A stretch of 64,000 nucleotides of DNA from Anaeramoeba flamelloides. Taxonomy: Eukaryota > Metamonada > Anaeramoebidae. The stretch is from NCBI GenBank assembly GCA_027625915.1, contig JANTQA010000033.1, positions 8,742,001-8,806,000 on the forward strand, given 5' to 3'. A program made the position numbers and the translations under genes. Positions 1 to 11,929 of this stretch are shown here, piece by piece; the stretch's first letter is position 1, and every line of letters starts with the position of its first letter. The notes beneath the pieces were generated by a model. It searched no databases. It saw only the letters and a list, made by a program, of their open reading frames with translations, and was not told the DNA's origin.

Positions 1-616
1 TTAGGCATCATTTCAAAAATGAAATCCACTATTTTACGAAAAACTTTTTACAAGAGAAATTTCTGAAAAAAGTAACAAGCAAAATATTGGTTTTTTTGAT
101 TAAATGTGAAACCACGCACCTAATTAACCCTTTTTTTTTCTTATTGGTGTTCTTTTTAGGAATTTAAAAAAGAATAACACTGAAGGAATTTTTGAGTATG
201 AAAATTTTACACGTGAATAAAAGAAGAGAAAGGTGCAATTCTAACAAAGGAAAGACTTTTATTTTCCTTAAGAGTAAAAACAAATTTTTTGTAAAGTTAG
301 TAATAAAACATAAAAGCAAATGTGCAAAAAAAGGGGCGAGATAATCCATTGCTTATCATTTTACCAAATTTAAAATACTGAAAGAAGAAAAAAAAGCAAT
401 CAGAGATTTTCATTTTTTTTTTTTGTAAGTTTTTTTTTCTTTTTATTGAATTTTTTGATTCCCCCTTTAACTTTTTAACAAACTAAATTAATGAAATAAA
501 AATTGAAATCCTCTGTGCTTTTCTTTTACTTTATTGATATTTTTTTAATTCTTTCTTTTTTCTTCTAAACACAACCAATTTCTTTCCCACAAAAATAAAA
601 TAGTATTTAATCGGTA
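1..616. other. AT-rich 5' flank of PCCB
   Basis: Poly-T and poly-A rich sequence with no supportable gene. The short open frames here come from homopolymers. It presumably contains the PCCB promoter, but no defined element is recognisable. Confidence 0.5.
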
Positions 617-3445
617 ATGCAATACCTTAAATCTAACTTTTCCACAACAACTTCCACACTTAAGCCTTTGTTAAGTGGTGCATTAAGAGTTGGACATTTG
701 CTTGAAGAAGCAAAACCACTTCATTTTAAAAAGAAACTTGCAGGACTTAGGGGTAATTATCTTATACACTTTTTTGAAAAAAAAAAAAAAAAATCTTTCT
801 TCAAACAAAAAAAAATTCATTTCTCCCTTAATAACTTTTTTTCTCTTTTTTTTCTTTATTTTAATTTTTGAACTTTCTTTAATTTTCCAAGAAAAAACTA
901 AAATTGGTGGAGGACAAAGAAGAATTGACAACCAACACAAAAAAGGTAAATTAACTGCACGCGAAAGAATCGATCTTCTTCTTGATAAAGGAAGTTTCCG
1001 TGAATATGATGCATTTGTTGAACACAGATGTACTCTTTTTGGAATGGACAAAAATCATGTAAAACATTCTTAATATTTTTTTCTTTTACATACTCTTTCG
1101 AAACAAAAAAAAAATCAAAAACAATTGAAACAATCAAATGCTTAAATTCAAATTTTTTCATCTTTTTCTCTTTGTTTGCAAATATTTAATAATTCTTAGA
1201 TCCCAGGCGATGGTATTGTAACTGGCCATGGTACAATCAACGGAAGATTAACATATCTCTTTTCACAAGATTTCACAGTTTTTGGAGGATCTCTTTCAGA
1301 ACAACACGCTTGGAAAATGTGTAAAATGATGGACAAGGCTGTTCTTGTTGGTGCACCAATGATCGGAATCAATGACTCTGGTGGTGCTCGTATCCATGAA
1401 GGCATTGATTCACTTTCTGGATACACAGAAGTCTTTCAAAGAAATGTAATGTCTTCAGGTGTTGTTCCACAAATTAGTTTAATCATGGGACCATGTGCTG
1501 GTGGTGCCGTATATTCTCCAGCTCGTAAGTCTTTTTATTTATTTTATTTATTTATTTTATTTATTCTTTTCAATTATTTGCCTATTGAACAAAAGATCTA
1601 AAAAAGTCATCATTTTCAAAAAGTAACAACTTCAAGTCTTAAAAACGAGATCTAAAAAGGGTTTGTTCTCCCAAACAGAACAGAACAGTTTTAATGAAAA
1701 ATTTTTAAAACTTTTTAAATCTCACTTCTACAATTTATCAAAAAAACAAACTTTGAAAATACAGACATCATTTTTTGTACTTGTGTTTTTTTTCAAACAG
1801 ATTATTTTAAAAAAGTTTTAGTTTAAAATTTTGCACTTGTGCTTTTTTCAAACAGATTATTTAAAAAAAATCAAAAAAATTCAATAGATTTTTGATATTT
1901 TATAAGAAACTTTTTTTGCTTTATTTTTTGAAAAAAAAAGTTTTTTTTTTTTTCGAAATACAAGATCTAATTAAATAAAAGTGAAAAAAAAAAAAAAAAT
2001 CACCTTTTGAATTTTACAGATTAACGGAATCAATGAAATTTTCCAACAAAAGAGTGCTTATTTATTTCTAAATTTTTATGAATTTAAAATACAAACATTT
2101 TAAATAATCATTTTTAAATTATGGAATTTCTAATATTTTGAAAACAAAATATTTTCAGAAGAATCGTAATTTTCCATTTTCAAAAAAATACATTACAAAT
2201 ATAGGATTATCACAAAAATAAAACTTTTGAATTGAAAATTGAACTTGAACTCTTTTAAAAACAACTTCTTCTTTTCAACTCTTTTTTAAAATAACTGATT
2301 TTAAATTTAATCTTGAAAATAAAAAAAAAAAAAAAATGAAAAACAATCTCAAAAATATCACTTTCTCAAAACACAAAATTAAAAAAAAACACATTAATAT
2401 TTAAAATCTATTTACTTTATTCTTTCAAAAAAAAATAATTCTTTTTTCATTTATAGTTACCGATTTTGTCTTTATGGTCAAAGATACATCTTATATGTTT
2501 GTTACTGGACCAGATGTTGTCAAAGCTGTATGTCATGAAGATGTAACAAAGGAAGAACTTGGAGGTTCAAGTGCACATACCAAAAAATCTGGTGTAGCCC
2601 ACTTTGCTTATGAAAATGATATTGAAACCATCTTAAAGGCCAGAGAATTCTTTGATTTCTTACCACTTTCCAACAAAGACTCGGTCCCAGTCAGAGAAAC
2701 AAGCGATCCAAGAACCAGAAAGGACATGTATTTGGACAACATTGTACCATTAGATCCAAACAAACCATATGACATAAAAGATGTCATTAAGGGTATTGCC
2801 GATGACGGAAACTTTTTCGAAATCATGCCAGACTTTGCACGAAACATTGTCATTGGATTTGGAAGAATGGAAGGAAGAACAACTGCCTTTGTCGCAAATC
2901 AACCAAAGGAACTTGCAGGATGCTTAGATATTAACGCGTCCACCAAGGGAGCCAGGTTTATCAGGTTCTGTGATGCCTTCAACATCCCAATCGTTACACT
3001 TGTCGATGTACCAGGATTTTTACCAGGTACTGATCAAGAATGGAATGGAATCATTTCCAATGGCGCCAAATTAATCTACGCCTACGCAGAAGTAACTGTA
3101 CCAAAGATTGCCGTTGTTGTCAGAAAATCTTATGGCGGCGCCTATTGTGTAATGTCCTCAAAGCATCTTAGAGGCGATGTGAACTATTCATGGCCAACAG
3201 GTGAAATCGCTGTTATGGGTGCTAAAGGTGCTGTAGAAATCATCTTTAGAGGACAAGATGTCAAAAAAAGAGAACTCGAATACACAGAACAACTCTGTAA
3301 CCCAATGCCAGCAGCTCAAAGAGGTTATATTGATGATATCATCATCCCATCCACTTCCAGACAAAGAATTTGTGAAGACTTGGAAGAATTAAGAACCAAA
3401 AAATTAGAAAACCCTTGGAAAAAACATGGAAATATCCCTCTTTAA
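617..3445 (+). CDS. PCCB: propionyl-CoA carboxylase beta subunit (carboxyltransferase)
   Basis: Carboxyltransferase subunit of propionyl-CoA carboxylase, which transfers CO2 from biotin to propionyl-CoA to make (S)-methylmalonyl-CoA. Four exons are read from GT-AG sites and frame: 617-752, 892-1058, 1200-1524, 2457-3445. Together they give 538 residues, about the length of animal PCCB, with reading frame preserved across every junction. Seen: SGGARIHEG at about 161-169, [11 protein letters not shown] at about 198-208, [19 protein letters not shown], and the family ending in NIPL directly before TAA. The first 40 or so residues are rich in Ser/Thr/Lys/Leu and resemble a mitochondrial or hydrogenosomal presequence. 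The ATG at 617 is the first in this frame before the conserved GGGQRRID region. The biotin-bearing alpha partner is not in the window. Assignment is from recall of family sequences; organelle location is inferred. Confidence 0.96.
1525..2456 (+). other. PCCB: PCCB intron 3
   Basis: A 932-base intron (donor GTAAGT, acceptor TTTATAG), much longer than the two upstream introns of about 140 bases. It is low complexity. A roughly 40-base unit containing TTTCAAACAGATTAT occurs twice, near 1774-1813 and 1828-1866, and looks like a small local duplication. No gene seen inside. Confidence 0.7.
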
Positions 3446-4260
3446 ATTGCTTTATTTCATTAATTATATTATTAATTTTTTACCTCTTTATTTTTTTAAA
3501 TTATTCTTTTATTTTACTAACTTAGTTTTACTTTAGTTACTGTTACTACAAATCCTTTTTGTTGAGCAAAATATTACTTAAAGTATTAATTTTCAGTTTT
3601 ACACGAATCAAATCTTTAAAAACAAATAAATAAAAATTAAATATTTTTCTGAAAGTTTAATTTTTATTATATTTTTTTTTTTTTTTTTTTTTTTAGGATT
3701 TATGAGTATTGATCAAAAAAAATTTGTGTAATAAATTAAAATTCCAAAATTTTCCAAACAGTTAAAACAGTTCAAAGAATCACAATAATACAATTTCATT
3801 CAAATTAGAAATTTTTTGAATTTTTGAAAACTATCACAATCATATTTTCATCTTTTTAGTTTTCATTTCATTTTTTGAATTAGACAATCTGTTTTGTTAT
3901 CTCAAAAATTTTTTCAAATGTTTGATATTAATTTAAATTGCATTCTTTTTAAATTGAGAAGAACTCGAATAAAAATAGTTTTGTATATTTAAACATTTGA
4001 TCAATCAAAATATTACTAATCGAAATCTAAACAAATATACCAATACAATTTTTTTGTTTAACTCATCTCCAAAATTTTTAACGAAACTCTTGATATATTT
4101 GTATCAATAATTCTTTTTTTCATTTGTTTTGTGAGGAATTGTAATTTATAAACACTTATAAACATTTCAATCAGTGAATGATTCTAATTTGACATTTCTT
4201 CTAGAATTGATTAAATAAGATTTTTTTTTCTTGGAAATAAGAATCAATTAAATCAGAAAT
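3446..4260. other. intergenic, no gene seen
   Basis: AT-rich sequence after the PCCB stop, with a poly-T run of more than 20 near 3670-3695. No coding, RNA or clear repeat structure was found. Confidence 0.5.
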
Positions 4261-5450
4261 TAAATTCAATATATGAAATTATTATTCAATTTGGATTAAA
4301 AACCAATAAAGATAAAACAGTTGTTTCAAAAGATTTTAAAAAAATTAAATATTTGGGCATTTATTTAGATAAAATTTCACATATATAGTGTATAATTTAA
4401 AAAATGCAAAAGAAACATATAACCACGGTAAAAAATTATTTAATAACAACTCCCCAAACAATAGTTTAAAAATTAGATTCTTTAAATATTTTATAATAAG
4501 CCAATTAACATATGGATTATAAATATCTATTTATGAAATAAAAACTTTAGATTATATAAATTCTTGGATTAATTCATATATTACTAGAACATGTAAAATA
4601 AACAGAAATACACCAATTCTTATTTACAAAACAGAAATTAAAATAGAAAATTTGATAATTTCTATCAATACAAAGAAATTTAAATTCAAAAAGAAATTAG
4701 GAAAATTATCTCTTCCTTTATAAGAAAAATTAATAAAATTTAACAAAAGAATAAATAATAAAATAAATTGGAAGTCAAAAGATATTATCGAACTAAAAAA
4801 AAGAAATATTCAAATACACATATAACGAGTTTTTGAATTCTAAAAGTTGGAAGTGTTGTTAGGTTTTTCAAAATTTGAAAGAATGGAGTAAAATCTTGAG
4901 ATTTATACTCAATTCTTTTGAATTTTGGAAAACCGCTGTTATCTTTTTTTTAATTTGAGAAATAAAAAGAAAATTTTTAAAAATTTTCTTTTTATTTCTA
5001 AAATCAAAAAAAAGTTAGGCACTCTATGGCACTCCACAAAAATATTTCATGATTATAAAAAATTAAAATTATTTATTTAAAACTCAAAAATATTTAAGTT
5101 ATCCCCCAAGCTCAACAATTCTAAAATTCAGAACATTCACTAACTGCTAAAATAGATATTAGTATACCATTAATAAAAATTCAAATAAATTTTGTCCTTT
5201 ATGTTTAAAGTATAAACAGAAGGAAATCATAGAAAATATTGATTACTTTTTATGGATATGTCCTTTCTATGAAAAAAATAGATTAATTTTTCACAATAAA
5301 TTAAAAGAAATAAATCTTAATAAAATAATTTTAAACTGTGATAGTTTGAAATTATTTTCATTAATTAATAATTGTGAATTCTATGATTTTATGCTAAAAT
5401 TTCTGAAAAGAAATTTAAGTCTAAGGGCAACTAGATTGTAATTTACATTT
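4261..5450 (+). mobile_element. degenerate non-LTR retrotransposon (LINE) fragment L1
   Basis: A 5'-truncated reverse-transcriptase remnant. Near 4330-4375 it reads KKIKYLGIYLD, the residue pattern that follows the RT palm in LINEs. It is followed by a thumb/connector region (SQLTYGL, SWINSYITRTCKINRN) with several stops, then a C-terminal zinc-knuckle segment near 5190-5280 (CPLC, then IDYFLWICPFYEKN) and a terminal LRATR before the stop near 5441. An A-rich tail starts about 20 bases later. Many stops show it is dead. The same C-terminus recurs at 52884-53135 and, inverted, at 47013-47350. Block H1 interrupts the connector. Clade not assigned. Confidence 0.8.
4851..5037. repeat. hairpin-decamer block H1
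   Basis: Two perfect-looking stem-loops in series. Type A (about 4863-4933) pairs TTGAAAGAATGGAGT with the later ACTCAATTCTTTTGAA. Type B (about 4944-5014) pairs AATTTGAGAAATAAAAAGAAAA with a later copy of its complement. They are followed by TTAGG and two 10-bp units, GGCACTCTAT (5018-5027) and GGCACTCCAC (5028-5037). The block interrupts LINE fragment L1. Confidence 0.8.
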
Positions 5451-5975
5451 CTTCAATAATAAAAAAAAAAAAATCTTATTTTTTTTTTCAATTGGATTTT
5501 GGTCTGATATAATTTTGAATTAGAATTTAATAATAATTTTGACAAACATAGATTTAATCATTATTAAAAAATTATTGAAGAAAAAAGTCGAGCCCTCAAA
5601 AAAAATAGTGACCAATCCAAACAATTCAAAAAAGAACAAAAATATAATAGCAATTAAGAATCTAAAAATATTTCTATCTGTATTTTCTTCCAATCTTTTG
5701 ATAGTATTGGAGACTTTTATTCTAATTACCTAATAAATTTCGGTGAACCAAATATGATACCCAAATTTCACCAAATGAAGAATTCTGATAGGAAAATTTG
5801 TAAAGAAATAAAAAATATTTCTTATAAATTTAATCTTAATATTTGTAATTTTTGTCCAAATACACCCCTTTATATAGAATGATAGATTCACAACCTTTTT
5901 AAATATTAATCTAAAATATACTCAATTTTATTCTCAAAAAAATATAAAACTGAAAAACAGAGAATTTTTATTTTA
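5451..5975. other. intergenic debris, possible second LINE scrap
   Basis: AT-rich sequence. Around 5745-5880 one frame reads a CNFCPN motif that could be another eroded LINE zinc knuckle, but there is too little to assign. The 64-codon open frame near 5540-5733 is Lys/Ile/Asn rich and is not convincing as a gene. Confidence 0.35.
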
Positions 5976-6375
5976 CAGCTGTTCCAAGACTACCGTTAAA
6001 ATTTTTCAATATCAAATTATCATTTTGATATAGTTTTTTAAATCTAAGAATATAAGAATAATAAAGCTCTTATTGAAAATAAAAAATTACCAAATGAATC
6101 AATATTCAAGACTTTTTTCTGATTTTCAAAAAATAAATTTTCAGAACCCAAAATGGCTTTAAACATCAAAAATTCATTAAGAAACTACATGAAATTTCTT
6201 CTAAAAAATGAATTTATTTTTCGATCACGTTAGAAGAATATTTTTCATATCAACTCATTTATGAAAAAATATTTTCAATATAAGCTTTCGTATTATTATA
6301 TTCTTAGATGTAAAAATCTATATCAACATCAAATTTTGATATTGATAAATTTTCACGGTAGTCTTGGAACAGCTG
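5976..6375. mobile_element. TA-flanked inverted-repeat element (MITE), 400 bp
   Basis: Both ends read inward from CAGCTGTTCCAAGACTACCG and are flanked by TA (5974-5975 and 6376-6377). The arms stay similar for more than 100 bases, including AATCTAAGAATATAA and a TATTGAAAAT segment. A CAG terminus with TA duplication is the usual pattern of Tc1/mariner-type MITEs. No coding capacity. Confidence 0.8.
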
Positions 6376-6384
6376 TAAAATTTA

Positions 6385-6570
6385 CTCTAAAAAAATGACC
6401 AATTTTTTAGATCACATCAGAAGCTTATTTTTCATATCAAGTCATTTCTGAAAAAAATATTTTCAATATAAGCTTTCTTATTATTATATTCAACTCCATA
6501 AAAATCTATATCAACACCTAAATTTGATATTAGAAAATTTTCAAGGTAGCGTTGAAACAACGGTAAATAA
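6385..6570. repeat. extra right arm of the 5976-6375 element
   Basis: A second, more diverged copy of the right arm lies directly downstream. It shares the stretch from the TTTTTCATATCAA segment through TTCAATATAAGCTTTC and ends near AAGGTAGCGTTGAAACAACGG. The locus therefore has one left arm and two right arms, consistent with a nested or tandem insertion or a partial duplication. Confidence 0.65.
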
Positions 6571-7639
6571 AATTCAAATTAAAGACAAAAAACAATTTCT
6601 CTAATAAATTTTATTAATTTAACAAAACAAAAATTTCATTTGATAATGGAAAACTTATTTTTTAATAGTTTAACTTAAGAATATTAAACAATAGAATCAA
6701 ATTAATTACTTTGTTGTGATTTCACTGTTCCTGAAAAACAACAACAAATGAAAAAAAAAAAAAAAAACAAATACCAAATCGATTTTAATTGTGAAATAAT
6801 AGTAAAAGATCTAATTTTAAATATTATTTTCTGTTTTTTTTTTGATCATTTTAAAAATACAAACCAGATCCCATAACAAAATTGATTGTTGGAATTAAAA
6901 TAGAATTCAAAACATCAAATAAAACAGTTCACCACTAAAGAAATTGTGACTGTATTGCTGTTTTTAGATTCATTTTAAATCGATGGGACAAATAAACGAC
7001 ACAAGGATGGAACTTTGTTGTTTTGTCATGTTCAGTTTTTGATAAAAAAAAAATTTCATAAAAAAGTTGAGTTCTGCTTAATAATTTATTCGCTAAAGTG
7101 GGCATTCGGTTTTAACAGAATGGATATTTTATGATGTAAAGCAATAATATATATGGAAGATACTTTATTATTACTGATTCTTTATAAATAAAAGTTGATT
7201 TCTTTTTCAGTATCAAAAAGATGAATAACAAGTTCAATTTTACCGTGTTTACTTTTTTAATAAATAAATGATTTTTTATCATATTAATTAGAATTAATAT
7301 CTCTAGTATTAAATTTAGCATCACTTAATAACTTTTGCTATTATACATAGATATATAGAATTTTTTCAAAAAGATCTTCCATCTAGATTTATTATCTTGA
7401 AATACTATTAAATTCACAAGAAGGGTATTTTAAATTAAAAATAACATTTTTGAAAAAATTAAAATTAATTTATTTTAATGTAAATATTTTTTTTTAATCC
7501 GAAAAAATAATATAATTATACTCATTAAAAGACTTAAACTATATATTTTTTTTAAAAAACTCTATTCTAGACTTAACTCTTATTTAAATATAGATATATA
7601 TTTACGTATATAATTAATTTTATGATAATACTAAAAATT
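6571..7639. other. intergenic, no gene seen
   Basis: AT-rich sequence between MITE debris and the 3' end of the MFS gene. The Ile/Leu/Lys open frames here (for example 7112-7324) look like chance frames in low-complexity DNA. It likely includes the MFS 3' untranslated region. Confidence 0.5.
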
Positions 7640-9491
7640 TTAAATTTGCTCATTTTTAATTAAAGAATTTTTATCGCCACCCTCCTTTGTGTTTTCTTTT
7701 CCCTCTTTCCTCTCTTTTGATACATTGATTAGCATGATCGTAGGGATCTGAATTAATGTTAAACCCGCACACACATAAAAAAACACAGTGACGGATTTCA
7801 AATAGATGGAGATCGTGACCAATGGGCCCACCCCTTTTGCCACCGAAGCCAAAACCTGGGCGAATCCCATCACCCTTCCTACAGCATGCTTTGGGGCAAC
7901 ATAAACAATTAAGGAAGCTGTCAATGTTGTATGAATTGATAAAATAAAGCAAAACGCAGCATATATGACCAAAAAACCCCAAAACTGTTTCACATAAGCA
8001 CAACACACAAGCAGAATTGTACAGACAAACGCAGCACCACAAAATGACCACAAGGTTCCAAATTTTTTTATTGCCCATTTAACAAAGAATTTTGCAGAAA
8101 TTGTAATCATTAGCCCCCTTGTTAAAACAATTAATGGCGCATACGTGCTTGGGTTTAATTTGAAAATGTCTTTAACAAGAAGAGAAGATGCACTGATTAA
8201 AGAAATTCTTGGGATATTAAATAAAAAATATAAAAATAATAATAAAATTAAATCCTTATTTAGAAATTCTTTAAAGGAATGTGATTTTTTAATTTCATTT
8301 CCCTGCTTCTTTTGAGAGACATTTTCAATTTCCTTTTTACTTTCTTTTTCTTGTTTAGATTTATCTTCTTCCTCCTGATTTGATTCTTCTTCTCTTTCTT
8401 TGTTGTCTTTGTTATCATCTTGATCATCATTATTGTCGTAGTCTTCTTCTTCTTCTTCTTCTTCTTTAGCCGGGGTTCCAGTTCTTTTTTCTTCAAATTC
8501 TTGGTCTTTTATTTCGATCAATTCGAGACCTTCCTCATTTGAATTGTGATCGAGCGAATTATAATTTTGAGTAATTGGCCTTTTTTCTGAATTCCGTTCA
8601 GGTTCATCCCCCAAATTTTCATTTATCACTTTGGTGCTGTTTTGTAATCTTAATTCGCGTTTCTTTTGAACACTTCCGCCAAACGTACGGGTTTCAGGAA
8701 CCAATACTGAAAGAATTATAGTCCCTGTTAAGGAAACGATACCCAAAATCAGACAGAAAAGATCAAATTTTAGTTCTGCTAAGGAAAGAATAATAATCAA
8801 TAGAGGACCAATAATATAGCCTATCCCCATCGACAAAACAACCCAAGTCATTAATTTGTTAGACTGTTCTTTAGTTTTTGAATAATCTTTTACACCTGCA
8901 ATACCAACAGAAATAATACCTTTTTGTTTTTTTTTTTTAAGGATTTTGTATAAATTTTTTTTTGATTTTTTTGTTTTTGAGAGACATTTTGAGATCAAAA
9001 CAAAGAAAAGTTATTTCAGAATGAGAAATCCGTTTGATTGGTATTAACAAAAAAAAAAAAAGCAAGTAAAACAAATAAAAATTTGGAAACATTCGAAAAA
9101 GTGAAACGGAAATCACCAAAGCATAAAGAATAAAAAAAAAAATTAAAAAAGATCAACAAAATTTACCAGCAAAACATCCAGTTAAGAGCCGAATGACCAA
9201 AATATACCATTTGTTAGGATAAAGGCCTGTTATCCCTGAAAAGATAGAATAAAAAATGTCTGCAATAAAAAGCGTTAAAGGGCGTCCAAATTTATCAGAA
9301 ATATAACCAAGTAGGAGATTACTAAACAAGGCAGAATAAGAATAAACACCAGCTATAAATCCAATCAACCATCCTTCAGCACCCACATTTCGAGAAGCAT
9401 CAGCAATAAGAGATACAATAACACTATAAAGTGCACATATTACTACCTCCGAATAATATGATACTTGTAGTGGGTGAAGTCTCCAAACCAT
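7640..9491 (-). CDS. major facilitator superfamily transporter
   Basis: Polytopic membrane carrier with two exons: 9491-9167, then 8919-7640, joined by a 247-base GT-AG intron in phase 1. The result is 534 residues from ATG at 9491 to the stop at 7640. Exon 1 carries the MFS motif A between helices 2 and 3 (GYISDKFGRPL) and a helix 4 ending TGCFAGG. The second exon continues with GYIIGPLL in helix 5. The central loop between the two six-helix halves is very acidic and charged, about residues 209-347, with runs of Glu and Asp; helices 7-12 follow (about 350-515). Substrate cannot be told. It resembles eukaryotic drug/solute-type MFS carriers more than sugar porters, with low confidence in subfamily. 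Confidence 0.88.
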
Positions 9492-9723
9492 AAAAATTTA
9501 TTTTACAAAAAATGTTTTTGGTTAAAATTTATATTTGTATTCTAAATTTTGCCTGAAAAATAGAGAAAACAATTTAGAAAAACTAAAAATGTGTGTTGAG
9601 TAAAATATTATTCATTAGGTCTTAATTTCTAAAATCAAAAAGAAGAAGTTTTAAGAAAAAAGAAGAGGGTAAAATAGAACATTCGCAGTTTTTATTTGTG
9701 CAATTTCATTAAGTATCTTTTAA

Positions 9724-10471
9724 GGGATTAGCGTCAACATAGATTTCTCAATAATCAAAGTGTGTTGTAATTCGGTGCAAATGATATTAGTGCTGTATAG
9801 CTCAAATAGCTCTAAAAAATCTATTATAAATCTGGGTGAACAATAAATTATTACATTTTTTACTAATGATCACTATTCAAAAAGGTTTCATTTTTTATAA
9901 TTTTTTTTTAATTACTTTTCCAAATCTAATAATAGAAACCCAAAATACAGTATTCTGGTATTTAATAATTTAGATTTAGAACTTCCAAAAGTAACTATAA
10001 TTATAATTTTTAAATTTCATAGATTAACTCAATAATCATCAACATAAAAGCACAAAGACTGATTAGTTTTGTTTGCTTTTGATAAGTCTAATTATAGCAC
10101 CAATATATTTGCATGATTTGAGAAATAATTTGACAAAAAACTTTATTTGTTAATTATTTAATTTTTTAAAAAAAACGAATTTTTTAGTAACTAATCTACA
10201 TTTCGCCACAAATTTAAGAAAGATATTTTACAACTTTGGAGTCTGAATATTGATAATTCAACATTTAAATTTATGGCGAAATGCCGATTTTTTAATGAAA
10301 TTGTTGGGGTTTTTACTAATACATGGATCATTTTTAATTGATGAGATCAACAAATATAACTACTTGACGAATCGATTTTTTAGAGACATTTGAACCATTT
10401 AGCACTAATGTGTATCGTTAAAATACCAACATACTTTGACCTTAGGCTTCTCCTTGGTCGACGCTAATCCC
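9724..10471. mobile_element. TTAA-flanked inverted-repeat element M1, 748 bp
   Basis: Ends read inward from GGGATTAGCGTC on both strands, each directly abutting TTAA (9720-9723 and 10472-10475). Similarity continues inward through TCAAAGT(G/A)TGTTG, ATTAGTGCT and CTCTAAAAAATC, about 100 bases with substitutions. An internal hairpin around 10199-10282 pairs CATTTCGCC with GGCGAAATG. No open frame. This is a non-autonomous TTAA-target transposon by structure. Confidence 0.85.
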
Positions 10472-11033
10472 TTAATTTATGTTCTTGTGAGAAGGGAATA
10501 TATTGTACCTATACCGACAAAAATGTTTTAAACAGTTGGTAATTTGAGTAAAAAATCAAATAATTGAAATGCTTGGTTTAATTGAGGATTTGTAAAAAAA
10601 AAACATTTATTGATACAAAAACTTTTTTACAATTTTGAACATTCCAATGAAATTTAAAATCAATTTTACCTACCTCAAGCTTGATTTACTTTGCTCGTAA
10701 AATTATAGAATAATTATACACTAAATTCTATAATTTTCTAAAATCAAAGTTAAAGGTTATGTAATGTGTGAATTTTGATTTTTATAACTTTTGAAAATTT
10801 CGGTTTATTTTGATGTGGTAAAATGATTTATACCAAATTCAAAATAAACCTAAATTTTGAAATTTTAACAAGATCCCGTAACTTCTCTTTCTTTGAGTCA
10901 AACCGATATTTCCTGAGTTCCAAATGTATTATTCAGTGATCATCAAATTATTACATACTGTAAAAAACTGGAGAAATAGAAAATAATAATTTATTTTGGG
11001 AATGACTTTTAAAACTCATTTGGGCTGACTTAA
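10472..11033. other. spacer between M1 and M2
   Basis: AT-rich, no gene. A segment near 10860-10920 (AACAAGATCCC, CTTTGAG) resembles 48840-48890, suggesting another diverged dispersed repeat. An internal inverted pair around GGTTTATTTTG / CAAAATAAACC is visible near 10800-10850. Confidence 0.4.
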
Positions 11034-11585
11034 GGTTTACAATCCCTGAAATTTGAAAAAAAATTATCTTACGTAGGGTGTAGTGACTTGTTAATTTGGT
11101 TCTTAGCTGATCGATCTTGTACTTGGTATGGATTTTAATAGTGGTTCAAAATGGCAATTTTTCACAATTTATTTTTTTTTTTTCCGAAATCCGAATTGAA
11201 GAGTTTAAGATTAATTGACTAGAACTTAAGTTATAAAAAATGTGTTTTGTAGGTTGTTGATTGAAATTTTTAATAAGGTTTGGTTTTATTTAGAGATTTT
11301 TAAAAAATTTTTTCCTTTAGTTAATATACAAAAAAGTTAATAAAAATTTTCTTCTACAACCTAAAAATCAAATTTTTTTCTGAACTTAAATATTTAACAA
11401 TCTATTTACCTTACACTCTTCATTTCGGATTTAGGAAAAAAAAAAAATAAATTGTCAAAAATTGCCATTTTGAACCACTATTAAAATCCATACCAAGTAC
11501 AAGATCGATCAGCTAAGAACCAAATTAACAAGTCACTACACCCTACGTAAGATAATTTTTTTTCAAATTTCAGGGATTGTAAACC
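11034..11585. mobile_element. TTAA-flanked foldback element M2, 552 bp
   Basis: Near-perfect terminal inverted repeats of about 165 bases (11034-11198 against 11421-11585), starting GGTTTACAATCCC and including ACGTAGGGTGTAGTGACTTG and GCTGATCGATCTTG. Only a few mismatches are visible, all toward the inner end. TTAA abuts both ends (11030-11033, 11586-11589). The interior also folds back partly. The high arm identity suggests recent insertion or arm homogenisation. No coding capacity. Confidence 0.92.
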
Positions 11586-11929
11586 TTAAAAAATCAACAA
11601 AAACAAAGAAATAAATTATTTAATATTAAAATATTTTTTCTAATTTATTTTTATTTTTGGATTTTAAGATAGATATTTTGTATTCGAAATATTGATCAAA
11701 AGATATTAAAAAGATATTATTTTCCACAGGCTATATTCCAAAATATTTGCAAATAGTTCTCCTTACTTGAAATCTTTATACAATTCTTAAATATTCTTCA
11801 CATTTTTGTAAAAAAACATCATACTCTCTCATTGATTTTTTTTTTTTCAGAATACCTAATTTCTTATTCTTATTGAAAAAAAAAATATTTTAAATATATT
11901 ATTTGTTTCATAAAATATTTCAAGATAGA

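Noticed and set aside
683..1161. Frames overlapping PCCB exons 1-2 on both strands
   Set aside because: They run through introns or antisense to the conserved exons; the spliced PCCB model explains the coding signal.
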